Source: Anaerolineae bacterium (GTDB taxonomy: Bacteria; Chloroflexota; Anaerolineae; JACIWR01). From it: DNA of 12,258 nt. The DNA is taken from NCBI GenBank assembly GCA_021162125.1, contig JAGGZG010000293.1, positions 1 through 12,258 of the forward strand, in the 5' to 3' direction. Positions 6,007-12,258 of the stretch are shown here, piece by piece. The position numbers and the translations under genes were made by a program. The notes below the pieces were generated by a model that was given only the letters and a program-made list of their open reading frames with translations, did not search any database and had not been told where the DNA came from. Position 1 is the first letter of the stretch. The number at the start of each line of letters is the position of its first letter.

Positions 6007-6555
6007 CTACACAATCTTATTTTTCATCTCCTCGTGCAACTGGGAGATGATGACCTGCCGCACTAACAGCCCCTCTTTCTTGGGAAATTGTACCCCGGCC
6101 TCGACTGCGGCCTCCACATCGGCCACCGACCCCTCAATGAGAACGAAGGACTTGCCTCCCAACCCGTTGGCCAGGCGCAGCTCCAGCAGGGACACGTCGG
6201 CGGTTTTGGCGGCGGCGTCGGCGGCGACGATGCACGTGGCTACGGTGATGGTCTCGATGATGCCTAGCGCCTCTCCCTTGCCCGGCGGAGTGGCGGTCAT
6301 CAGCGCCGGGAAGATGCTGAGGTGCACCTGTGGCAGAAACAAGGTGTCCACCACGGCGTCCGCCCCCGCCTCGATGCCGGCTTGTAGGGCCTCGTACACC
6401 GGGTCGGTCATCCCGCCGACCAGGACGATGTATTTGCCCGGACAGACCGGGCGGGCCTCCAACAGGTTCACCGGTGCTTTTTTGAGCATGGCGTCGCCGA
6501 CGGCGATGCCTGCTGCGACGCTATTGGTTTCCACGAGGGCGATAGCTGGTTCCAT
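6007..6555 (-). CDS. pduT: BMC-T tandem-domain shell protein, PduT-like (Fe-S pore)
   Basis: A 182-residue shell protein with two BMC domains (about 3-88 and 95-180) that forms pseudohexameric trimers. The first domain begins AIALVETNSVAAGIAVGDAM and contains C38 in PVCPGK, at the position where PduT of Salmonella/Citrobacter binds a [4Fe-4S] cluster on the three-fold pore axis. The second begins GEALGIIETITVATCIVAAD. GGKSFVLIEGSVADVEAAV and EKGLLV-like segments also follow PduT closely. Known role of the family: electron passage through the shell to PduS, which is encoded in the same cluster. The Shine-Dalgarno match is weak, and the space upstream is taken up by a palindromic element, so expression may be set by RNA structure. 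The next genes downstream are two vertex proteins. Confidence 0.95.
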   Translation of the reverse strand: MEPAIALVETNSVAAGIAVGDAMLKKAPVNLLEARPVCPGKYIVLVGGMTDPVYEALQAGIEAGADAVVDTLFLPQVHLSIFPALMTATPPGKGEALGIIETITVATCIVAADAAAKTADVSLLELRLANGLGGKSFVLIEGSVADVEAAVEAGVQFPKKEGLLVRQVIISQLHEEMKNKIV

Positions 6556-6571
6556 GATGGATACTCACTCT

Positions 6572-6637
6572 GGCGGTCTGCGGGGCCGCTCCAGTAGGCC
6601 GGGCTCTCGGCCCGGCGGCCTGCGAGGCCGCCCTACT
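6572..6637. repeat. GC-rich palindromic (REP-like) element overlapping a stop codon
   Basis: Three potential GC-rich hairpins are packed together: GGCGGCCT/AGGCCGCC (6614-6632, 3-nt loop), GCCGGGC/GCCCGGC (6598-6616, 5-nt loop) and an imperfect GCGGTC/GGCCGC (6573-6589). The first two share bases and are mutually exclusive. Outer ends AGTAGG (6593-6598) and CCTACT (6632-6637) are inverted repeats, giving a 45-bp nested unit. The stop codon of the receiver-ParA gene (6633-6635) lies inside the right end. It fills the whole gap before the PduT-like gene. Confidence 0.72.
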
Positions 6638-7763
6638 TCTCGAAGTGCTTGTCGATCTGGTAGGCCAGCCTGGCAACGGCGGTGGCCATCGGTGAGGTGG
6701 GCTGATGCAGGATCAAAGGCACGCCGCGCTGGATGGCCTGTGGCAGAGCCGGCTCGTAAGGGATCGTCGCCCGTACCGGCCGCCGTAGCGCTTTCTCCGC
6801 CGCCTGCGTGGGAAGGGGCGATTTCGGTGTGTACTGGTTCAGCACCAGCCACAGGTCATCGTCCTCGTGACCCAGGGCGCGCAAGGCCGGCAGGCTGACG
6901 ATTGCGGTCTGCAAAGCCTGTACTTCCGCCGCGACGATGACCAGCACCAGATCGGAGGCGGTGAGCACTGCTGTAGTCACCTCGTCCAGCGTGGAGGCGG
7001 TGTCGGCCACGACGTACGGGAAACGCCCCCTCAGCAGGGAGACGATGCGTTTCACCACCTGCCCGCCGCCCGATGCGGACGTCACCGGTTGCGGGGGAGC
7101 GGCCAGGACTCGCACACCAGAACTATGTCGCGCCAGGCAGCGGTCGAGGGTTTCCTCCTCGGCTTCACTCCCCTGTTCCAACAGATTCGCCAGGGTGAGT
7201 TGTGGCTGCAAGTTGAGCATCAACGCCACGTGCCCGGCCAGCAGGCTCAGGTCCAGGAGGGATACCTCCTCCTGGCGCAGGTGGGCGAAGGCCACCGCCA
7301 GGTTCACTGCCAGCGAGGTGACGCCTATTCCGCCGCGTAGGCTGAACACGGTGACTACCCGCCCTTGTGGAAGTTCCACCAGGGGCGCAGCCGCACGCGG
7401 CCGGGCTAGCACCTCGCGGGCCAGACGGATGAGCTCGTCGGGCATGATGGGCTTGACCAGGTACTCGTCGGCACCGGCTTCTAAGGCGACCTTCCGGTCC
7501 ACGGCCTGCGCCCGCGCGGTGAGCACAATAATGGCCATGCCAGCCGTGCGCGGGTCGGCACGCAGGCGGCGACACACCTCGTAGCCGTCCAGGCCGGGCA
7601 TCATCACGTCCACGATGGCCAGGTCGGGCGGGTTAGCCTGAGCTTTCTCCAGCCCCTCCTCCCCATCCCCGGCCAGAACAACCCGAAACCCGGCCTTGCT
7701 CATGGCGAAATCCAGGAGCTTGAGCACGCTGGGATCGTCGTCAATGATCAGCACGGTTGACAT
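6633..7763 (-). CDS. Receiver domain fused to CpaE/MinD-like ParA-family ATPase
   Basis: A 376-residue fusion. The ATG at 7763 is preceded by GGAGGG at 7768-7773; upstream in-frame codons lack homology. Residues 2-120 are a response-regulator receiver with D8-D10 acidic pocket, phosphoacceptor D52 in IVDVMMPGLDG, T82 and K104, all intact. Residues 134-376 are a ParA/MinD-type NTPase. The Walker A region reads LRGGIGVTS (142-150): the signature lysine (first K of KGGxGK) is R143 and the second lysine is V148. A DLSLLAG segment follows (171-177), and ADTAS (253-257) is the Walker B-like strand. The layout is that of CpaE/TadZ, which positions pilus machinery, but no tad genes are present. Here it sits inside a BMC gene set, where ParA relatives (McdA) are known to position carboxysomes and other BMCs. 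Phosphorylation-tuned positioning is a reasonable inference, not shown. Confidence 0.88.
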   Translation of the reverse strand: MSTVLIIDDDPSVLKLLDFAMSKAGFRVVLAGDGEEGLEKAQANPPDLAIVDVMMPGLDGYEVCRRLRADPRTAGMAIIVLTARAQAVDRKVALEAGADEYLVKPIMPDELIRLAREVLARPRAAAPLVELPQGRVVTVFSLRGGIGVTSLAVNLAVAFAHLRQEEVSLLDLSLLAGHVALMLNLQPQLTLANLLEQGSEAEEETLDRCLARHSSGVRVLAAPPQPVTSASGGGQVVKRIVSLLRGRFPYVVADTASTLDEVTTAVLTASDLVLVIVAAEVQALQTAIVSLPALRALGHEDDDLWLVLNQYTPKSPLPTQAAEKALRRPVRATIPYEPALPQAIQRGVPLILHQPTSPMATAVARLAYQIDKHFEK

Positions 7764-7821
7764 GATTCCCTCCGCTCCTGTGCGCGGCTTCCCCGGCGGG
7801 TGCCTGGAAGCTGGCACTCAT

Positions 7822-8367
7822 TCACGCTGCTCGCTCCGGTTGCTCGCTGGCGCAGAACATGGTGACGAGCAAACGGTTGACCAAAAACGCCTCGCCACTG
7901 AAAGTGTTGTCGGGAAAATTGGCCACTCGCGCCACGGGTTCGGTGAGGATGACGAAGTCATCCACGTTGGTTGCCAGGAAAGCGTACAGGTCCAGCTTGC
8001 CGGTGGTGTGCACTTTGCCCTGTATCTCGAAAGCGGGCAAGGTCAAGAACACCTGGTATAGCAGTTTACCACCGTAGCGATAAGCCCGCTGACCGGACGG
8101 CCGGCTCTCGCCCGTGGGCACGATGGCGAAGGAGATGGTATCTTTGCGCAACAGGGCCACGTGGTGGCTGCCCACGATGTAACCGGGTTGGCTGATGCGA
8201 GAGATGTAGGTATCGAAAACCTCGATGTACGACAATCGCTTGTCATTGAGGATGTCGTTCACCGTGCGGTTGCGCACGTTTATCTGCGCCGAGACGCGGT
8301 AGTCACCGGTGAAAAAATCCACCGTGGCGTAACCCCTGGGTCCAGCACCGACGATAGTCCGTTTCAT
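7822..8367 (-). CDS. Uncharacterised beta-rich protein with two similar halves
   Basis: A 181-residue protein. The ATG at 8367 was chosen because AGGAGGT (8372-8378) lies 4 nt upstream; upstream codons add 11 unsupported residues. I do not recognise a named family with confidence. No signal peptide or membrane helix is seen. Two halves look alike: about 23-83 (DYRVSAQINVRNRTVNDILN ... SYIEVFDTYI ... HHVALLRKDTISFAIV) and about 113-172 (FEIQGKVHTTGKLDLYAFL ... DFVILTEPVARV ... GEAFLVNRLLVTMF). Each follows the same order: two beta strands, a short helix, two or three strands. The pattern recalls small beta-barrel DUFs of Chloroflexota (possibly DUF6812-like, stated with low confidence). It lies 39 nt downstream of pduS and 58 nt upstream of the receiver-ParA gene, so it is a candidate partner of either. 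Confidence 0.82.
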   Translation of the reverse strand: MKRTIVGAGPRGYATVDFFTGDYRVSAQINVRNRTVNDILNDKRLSYIEVFDTYISRISQPGYIVGSHHVALLRKDTISFAIVPTGESRPSGQRAYRYGGKLLYQVFLTLPAFEIQGKVHTTGKLDLYAFLATNVDDFVILTEPVARVANFPDNTFSGEAFLVNRLLVTMFCASEQPERAA

Positions 8368-8406
8368 AACTACCTCCTTGCCCTCCCGCGTACACAGCAC
8401 CTTCGC

Positions 8407-9783
8407 TCAGGCGACGATGACTACTTCCTCGGTCGTTGCTCTTTCCACCCGCCCGCTGATGGAAGCGTGCACCCGCGCCCCCAGCTTGCCCTCCGGGATT
8501 TCGCCCACCAGGTCGCCCACAGATACCACGTCGCCCTCGCGTACCACCGGCCGGGCGGCCACACCGATGTGTTGCCGCAGGGGGATGCTCACGCGCTTGG
8601 GTTGGTAATCGCCGGGATCCAGCGGGCATTCAAATCCGGCGTATTTCGTCAGCCCCAGCCGCGCAGTCAGCCGCTCGGTGGGCACGTGGCGGAACTCGCG
8701 GAAAGGCCGTGGGGTCAGGTCGGTTCGTTTGTGCACGTCATTGCGCCAGCCCTGGGCGGCGAGTTGTCGTTTGACCTCTCTGTAATAGGCGCAGGGTGAA
8801 AGTCCCAACGGGCAGGCATAAGCCTCACACAGGCGGCACTCGCAGCACAGCACGGCGGCGGTGACGTTGAGCGGCTGTTCGGTGATGCCGTAGTTTATCG
8901 TGCGCATGATCTTGTGCGGCTCCAGGTCATGGCCCAGCAGATAGCGTGGGCAGAGATCGGTGCAATCGCGGCATTGGTCGCATGTCGAGCGCCCCCGCTT
9001 GACCCACGAGCCCAGCGGCCGGCTCAGGTGGCGCACGGTGACGTTATCCGGGGGCAGAACGATGATCCCGCTGGTTGTTTTGGTCACCGGCTCGTCCAGG
9101 GAACGCGCCAGGCGGCCCATCATCGGCCCGCCGAGAACGACGGGTATGACAGCAGATGGCAGGACATTGTCGGATTTTTGAAGGAGGTCATCGGATTTGG
9201 CACCGCCGGCCCACTGGATGACCTCTCCGATGGGTGTGCCGATGGGCACGCGCAGGGTCTTGGGTTCGCGGACCTCGCCGGTCACGGTGAGCAGGCGATG
9301 GGTGACGGGCTCACTTCGCTGCGCGCGGGCGACGTTGACCAGCGTGCCCACGTTCTGCACGATGCAGCCCACGTGCAGGGGCAGGCCGGTCTCCGGCACC
9401 AACCGCCCGGTAACTTCGTAGACCAGCAGAAATTCGTCGCCGGCAGGGTAATAATTCTCCAGCAGATGGAGCCGGATGTTCAATGCTGGCTGCCGGTCCA
9501 GGGCGGACTGCAAGGCGGTGATGGCGGCGTGGTATTTGCGTTTGAGGGCGATGACCCCATGCTGTGCGCCACTGGCCTGCATCACCAGCCGCAGGCCCTG
9601 CACGACTTCGTGGGCCTGGGCGGCCATCAGATGCTGATCGCCGCGCAACAGCGGCTCGCACTCCGCGCCGTTGGCGATGACGGTATCCACGCGGGCGGCG
9701 ATTTTGACGTGGGTGGGAAATCCCGCCCCGCCAGCGCCGACCACACCGGCCGCTTTCACGTTCTCGACGATTTGATCAGACAT
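8407..9783 (-). CDS. pduS: PduS-like flavin/Fe-S oxidoreductase (RnfC/NuoF-related)
   Basis: A 458-residue protein. PduS is a flavoprotein with two [4Fe-4S] clusters that takes electrons from NADH and is bound to the PduT shell protein; in the Pdu system it reduces cobalamin. Seen here: VVGAGGAGFPTHVKI (about 14-28), the glycine-rich nucleotide/flavin region; NGAECEPLL (about 38-46), conserved in RnfC and PduS; a SLBB-like middle; cluster motif 1 at C268, C271, C274 and C278 (CDQCRDCTDLCP); cluster motif 2 at C313, C316, C319 and C324 (CCECRLCEAYACP); and a C-terminal barrel-sandwich hybrid ending in ISGRVERATTEEVVIVA. The ATG at 9783 fits the family's usual N-terminus. A GTG at 9801 would overlap the upstream stop as GTGA and add six residues; it cannot be excluded. 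No cobalamin enzyme is in the window, so its electron acceptor here is unknown. Confidence 0.94.
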   Translation of the reverse strand: MSDQIVENVKAAGVVGAGGAGFPTHVKIAARVDTVIANGAECEPLLRGDQHLMAAQAHEVVQGLRLVMQASGAQHGVIALKRKYHAAITALQSALDRQPALNIRLHLLENYYPAGDEFLLVYEVTGRLVPETGLPLHVGCIVQNVGTLVNVARAQRSEPVTHRLLTVTGEVREPKTLRVPIGTPIGEVIQWAGGAKSDDLLQKSDNVLPSAVIPVVLGGPMMGRLARSLDEPVTKTTSGIIVLPPDNVTVRHLSRPLGSWVKRGRSTCDQCRDCTDLCPRYLLGHDLEPHKIMRTINYGITEQPLNVTAAVLCCECRLCEAYACPLGLSPCAYYREVKRQLAAQGWRNDVHKRTDLTPRPFREFRHVPTERLTARLGLTKYAGFECPLDPGDYQPKRVSIPLRQHIGVAARPVVREGDVVSVGDLVGEIPEGKLGARVHASISGRVERATTEEVVIVA

Positions 9784-9797
9784 CCAAACCTGAAACC

Positions 9798-10250
9798 TCA
9801 CTCCCCCCAGTCCAGGTCGTCCGCTTCCTCAAAATGTGAGACGGCACCGGGGTTCTGCGCCAGGTTGAGCGCCTCCAGGTAAGTCTCGTCGGCGTAGTAA
9901 GAAAGGGCCCCCAGGGCATCGGAGAATTCGTTGTAGTCCAGCTTCTCGCGGGGCAGTTCGACGGCCAGTACGATGTCACCGTCGCTATCCACGCCGAATT
10001 TGGCCAGGTTGATTTCGTAGTTCAGGCGCAGGAGGTGTTGGTACAGCTTGCGCTTGCACTCTGCCTCCTTGGGGGCGACGACGAAGGGCACGATGGTAAA
10101 ATAGACCCAGTTCTTTGTCAGGCGAATGTAGATGACGAAACTGGATACGTTGCCACGGAAACCGGTGCGAAAGGTGTTCTCGTCCGCGCGCTGGTACGAC
10201 CATCCGTACTGCTCAAAGTACTGCTCGATGGTCTCCGGTGTGACTGCCAT
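9798..10250 (-). CDS. YbjN-family protein (type III secretion chaperone-like fold)
   Basis: A 150-residue protein whose ATG (10248-10250) lies 5 nt after GGAGGT (10256-10261). The N-terminal half (TPETIEQYFEQYGWSYQ, then FRTGFRGNVSSFVIYIRL and WVYFTIVPFV) has the helix-plus-antiparallel-sheet pattern of YbjN proteins, which share the CesT-like chaperone fold. A helical segment follows (KEAECKRKLYQHLLRLNYEINLAKF, about residues 62-86), then DGDIVLAVELPRE, a second long helix and a very acidic tail (EEADDLDWGE). The start is 1 nt after the stop of the Clp-like gene, so the two are translationally coupled. This fits a chaperone or adaptor working with the unfoldase, but that is inference; YbjN proteins elsewhere have no settled biochemical role. 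Confidence 0.82.
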   Translation of the reverse strand: MAVTPETIEQYFEQYGWSYQRADENTFRTGFRGNVSSFVIYIRLTKNWVYFTIVPFVVAPKEAECKRKLYQHLLRLNYEINLAKFGVDSDGDIVLAVELPREKLDYNEFSDALGALSYYADETYLEALNLAQNPGAVSHFEEADDLDWGE

Positions 10251-10251
10251 C

Positions 10252-12258
10252 TCAGACCTCCCTGTAAAAGTGAATCTGCCCATTCTGGAGGGCGACTTTT
10301 ACCTGCGAAACATCTGCCCACTCCGGCCTGTACGTCTCCGCGGCCAAAGGTTCGAGAACCTCTTTCTGGATAGTGCGCTCCAGGTGTCGGCCGCCCAGCC
10401 GGGCGTCGAAACCGCGCTGCACTACGAGGTCAATAACCGCGTCGGCAAACGTTACCTCAATGCCTTGCTGCTGGAACCGGGCGCGGACGATGCTGTCCAG
10501 CTTCTGGCGGACGATCTGCCGCACGTCCGATTCGGTGAGTGGGTGGAAGACCACGATCTCGTCAACGCGGGCCAGGAATTCGGGAGGCAGGCGTTTATGC
10601 AGCTCGGCCAGCATTGCCTCCTCCACCTGTTCGACCGGTATTTCTGCGGTGCCGAAGCCCAGCCGCCGCTTGAACCACAACTCGCTGCCCAGGTTGCTGG
10701 TCATGATCACCGTGGCGTCGCTGAAGTACACCGTCCGCCCTTGAGCGTCGGTCAGCCGCCCGTCGTCGAAAACCTGGAGAAAGAGGTTGAGCACGGCGGG
10801 GTGAGCTTTCTCTATCTCATCCAGCAGGATCACGCAAAAGGGCTGGCTGCGTACCCGCTCGGTGAGTTGGCCGCCCTCGCTGTAGCCCACGTAGCCCGGC
10901 GGCGAGCCGGTCAGCCGCGAGACGGTGAAGTCTGCGGAGTACTCGGACATGTCCAGGCGGATCAGCCGCTCCTCGTCGCCGAATAGGAACTCGGTGACGG
11001 CCTTGGCCAGTTCGGTCTTGCCCACCCCCGTCGGCCCGACGAAGAGGAACACCCCATCCGGGCGGGCGGGATCAATGTCCAGGCGGCGCTTGGTCAACCG
11101 CAGCAGGCTGGCGACGGTGTTCACCGCCTCGTCCTGGCCGATCACCCGCTGCCTGAGTATCTCCTCCATGTGCAGGTAGCGATCCATCTCACTCGCGTCC
11201 AGTCGCTCCAGGGGGATGCCGGTAATATCCGCCAGCACGGAAAGCAGCGTAGCCTCTTCCAGGACGGGATTCTCGCCACCGGCCAGCATTCGCCGCGCAG
11301 CACCTCGCTCCAACAGGTCAATCGCCTTATCCGGGAAGTAGCGGTTTTTGAGGTATTCTCCCGCCAGCCTGTAGACCGTCGGCAGGAGCGTTGGCGGGAT
11401 GGTCACTCCGAAGTGGGCCTCGAAGCGGGGGCGCAGGCTTTCCAGGATTTCCAGCGTGACCTCGCGCGGGGGCTCATCCACGCGCACGGGCTGGAAGCGG
11501 CGGGCCAGTGCACCGTCCTTCTCTACGTACTTGCGGTAGTCGTGAGTGGTGGTCGCCCCAATGCAGGTGATCTCCCCTCGGGCCAGGGCCGGTTTGAGGA
11601 TGGTGGCTGCATCTTGCAGGCCGGCCATCCCGCCCGCACCGACGAGGGCATGTACTTCGTCAATGAACACGATCACGTTACCAGCCTGCTGCGCTTCCTT
11701 TACAATGGCTTGCAATCGTTTCTCGAACTCGCCAACCACGCCTGCCCCGGCGGTGAGCGAAGAGATGCTCAGCTCGACGATGCGCTTGCCTTGCAGTGGG
11801 GGCGGCACTTCGCCGGCTGCCACTTTCTGGGCCAGTCCCTCGGTCAGCGCGGTCTTGCCCGTCCCCGGCTCGCCGACCAGGATGGGGTTGCGTTTTTTCT
11901 GCCGGCAGAGGATTTCCATCATCCCGGCTAACTCTCGTTCGCGGCCCAGCACGGGATACAGTTTACCCTCACGGGCCAGGGCCGTCAGATCGCGCGCGTA
12001 TTTGTCGAGTACCGGCGTCTTGCTGGGGGTGACTTGTGGGGCGGGTGAGGGTTGTTCGCTGGTCTTGGCAGGCGGTGATTTGAGCCTGATCAGCAGTTCA
12101 TCGGTGCGCACGCCCAGGCCGTTCAGCAATTTAACCAGGTCATCGTCCACTTCTAGCAGGGCGACGAGCAGGTGCACCGGATTGACAGCCCCGCCTTGCG
12201 CCAGGGCGTTGCTTTGCTGCAGGGCCGCCTTGAGACGCGCAGTGACTTTCAGGCGGGG
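10252..12258 (-). CDS. ClpA/ClpC-type double-ring AAA+ unfoldase, N-terminus beyond window
   Basis: The open frame runs to the right edge, so the start is missing; 668 residues are visible. It begins within a Clp N-domain repeat (RLKVTARLKAALQQSNALAQ ... HLLVALLEVDDDL). A Pro/Ser linker leads to AAA ring 1 with Walker A GEPGTGKT (11851-11874), Walker B VIVFIDE and arginine fingers in ARRF. Ring 2 has GPTGVGKT (11014-11037), ILLDEIEKAH, the pore loop GYVGY, sensor TSNLGS and an LGF tripeptide (residues 533-535 of the visible part) in the place of the ClpP-docking loop of ClpA/ClpC. Two oddities: the ring-1 pore loop reads AGAGVVGEFE, lacking the usual KY, and the coiled-coil M-domain of ClpB/ClpC is absent, as in ClpA. 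It unfolds proteins using ATP and may feed ClpP. It is the first gene visible in the BMC-containing set, with the YbjN gene directly after it. Confidence 0.93.
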   Translation of the reverse strand, partial: PRLKVTARLKAALQQSNALAQGGAVNPVHLLVALLEVDDDLVKLLNGLGVRTDELLIRLKSPPAKTSEQPSPAPQVTPSKTPVLDKYARDLTALAREGKLYPVLGRERELAGMMEILCRQKKRNPILVGEPGTGKTALTEGLAQKVAAGEVPPPLQGKRIVELSISSLTAGAGVVGEFEKRLQAIVKEAQQAGNVIVFIDEVHALVGAGGMAGLQDAATILKPALARGEITCIGATTTHDYRKYVEKDGALARRFQPVRVDEPPREVTLEILESLRPRFEAHFGVTIPPTLLPTVYRLAGEYLKNRYFPDKAIDLLERGAARRMLAGGENPVLEEATLLSVLADITGIPLERLDASEMDRYLHMEEILRQRVIGQDEAVNTVASLLRLTKRRLDIDPARPDGVFLFVGPTGVGKTELAKAVTEFLFGDEERLIRLDMSEYSADFTVSRLTGSPPGYVGYSEGGQLTERVRSQPFCVILLDEIEKAHPAVLNLFLQVFDDGRLTDAQGRTVYFSDATVIMTSNLGSELWFKRRLGFGTAEIPVEQVEEAMLAELHKRLPPEFLARVDEIVVFHPLTESDVRQIVRQKLDSIVRARFQQQGIEVTFADAVIDLVVQRGFDARLGGRHLERTIQKEVLEPLAAETYRPEWADVSQVKVALQNGQIHFYREV

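Noticed and set aside
6633..7763. Tad/Flp pilus assembly protein CpaE
   Set aside because: The domain layout matches, but no tad, flp or secretion ATPase gene is nearby, so the family name is used only as a comparison.
9784..9801. GTG start for the PduS-like gene, overlapping the upstream stop as GTGA
   Set aside because: Coupling overlaps like this are common, but the family N-terminus matches the ATG at 9783 and the six extra residues are not conserved-looking. It remains possible.

Overview
The window is GC-rich bacterial chromosome. The gene content points to an uncultured or thermophilic member of the Chloroflexota or a similar deep-branching phylum: a SHOCT lipoprotein, a CpaE-like receiver/MinD fusion, a YbjN protein, Pdu-like microcompartment parts and palindromic intergenic elements. 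No 16S rRNA or other marker gene is present, so the phylum is an inference. No hallmark of a phage, transposon or CRISPR array is visible.

Layout. (1) Positions 1-1119, minus strand: a lipoprotein with a SHOCT tail, then a membrane-anchored proline-rich protein whose C-terminal half is a 30-bp minisatellite (10-residue repeat) running off the left edge. (2) Positions 1267-4307, plus strand: a metal-resistance module. It has an SmtB/CzrA-type ArsR repressor and a two-HMA-domain P1B-2 zinc/cadmium ATPase, each preceded by a matching 12-2-12 operator placed at the same offset on a TAATAT -10 box, with a strong terminator between the genes. (3) Positions 4322-4507: a long perfect hairpin, then a tRNA-Glu(UUC) gene on the minus strand with its own promoter. 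(4) Positions 4523-12258, minus strand: a tightly packed set of nine genes that includes bacterial microcompartment (BMC) parts. In transcription order: a ClpA/ClpC-type AAA+ unfoldase (5' end outside the window), a YbjN-family protein, a PduS-like flavin/iron-sulfur oxidoreductase, an unrecognised protein with two similar halves, a receiver-ParA/MinD fusion, a PduT-like tandem-domain shell protein, two EutN/CcmL vertex proteins and a class II aldolase.

How the genes may work together. PduT (Fe-S cluster in the shell pore) and PduS (flavin and two [4Fe-4S] clusters) form a known route for moving electrons across a BMC shell. The aldolase could supply a short aldehyde to the lumen, as class II aldolases do in the planctomycete/verrucomicrobial fucose/rhamnose compartment. 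The less expected members are a phosphorylatable receiver fused to a ParA-type ATPase without its Walker-A lysine, a Clp unfoldase without an M-domain and without the first-ring pore tyrosine, a YbjN protein, and the two-halved protein. They suggest a compartment with dedicated positioning or quality-control functions. No BMC-H hexamer, aldehyde dehydrogenase or phosphotransacylase lies in the window; these would have to be upstream of position 12258 or elsewhere. Palindromic elements lie on both sides of the shell-protein gene and may tune its expression relative to the vertex proteins.
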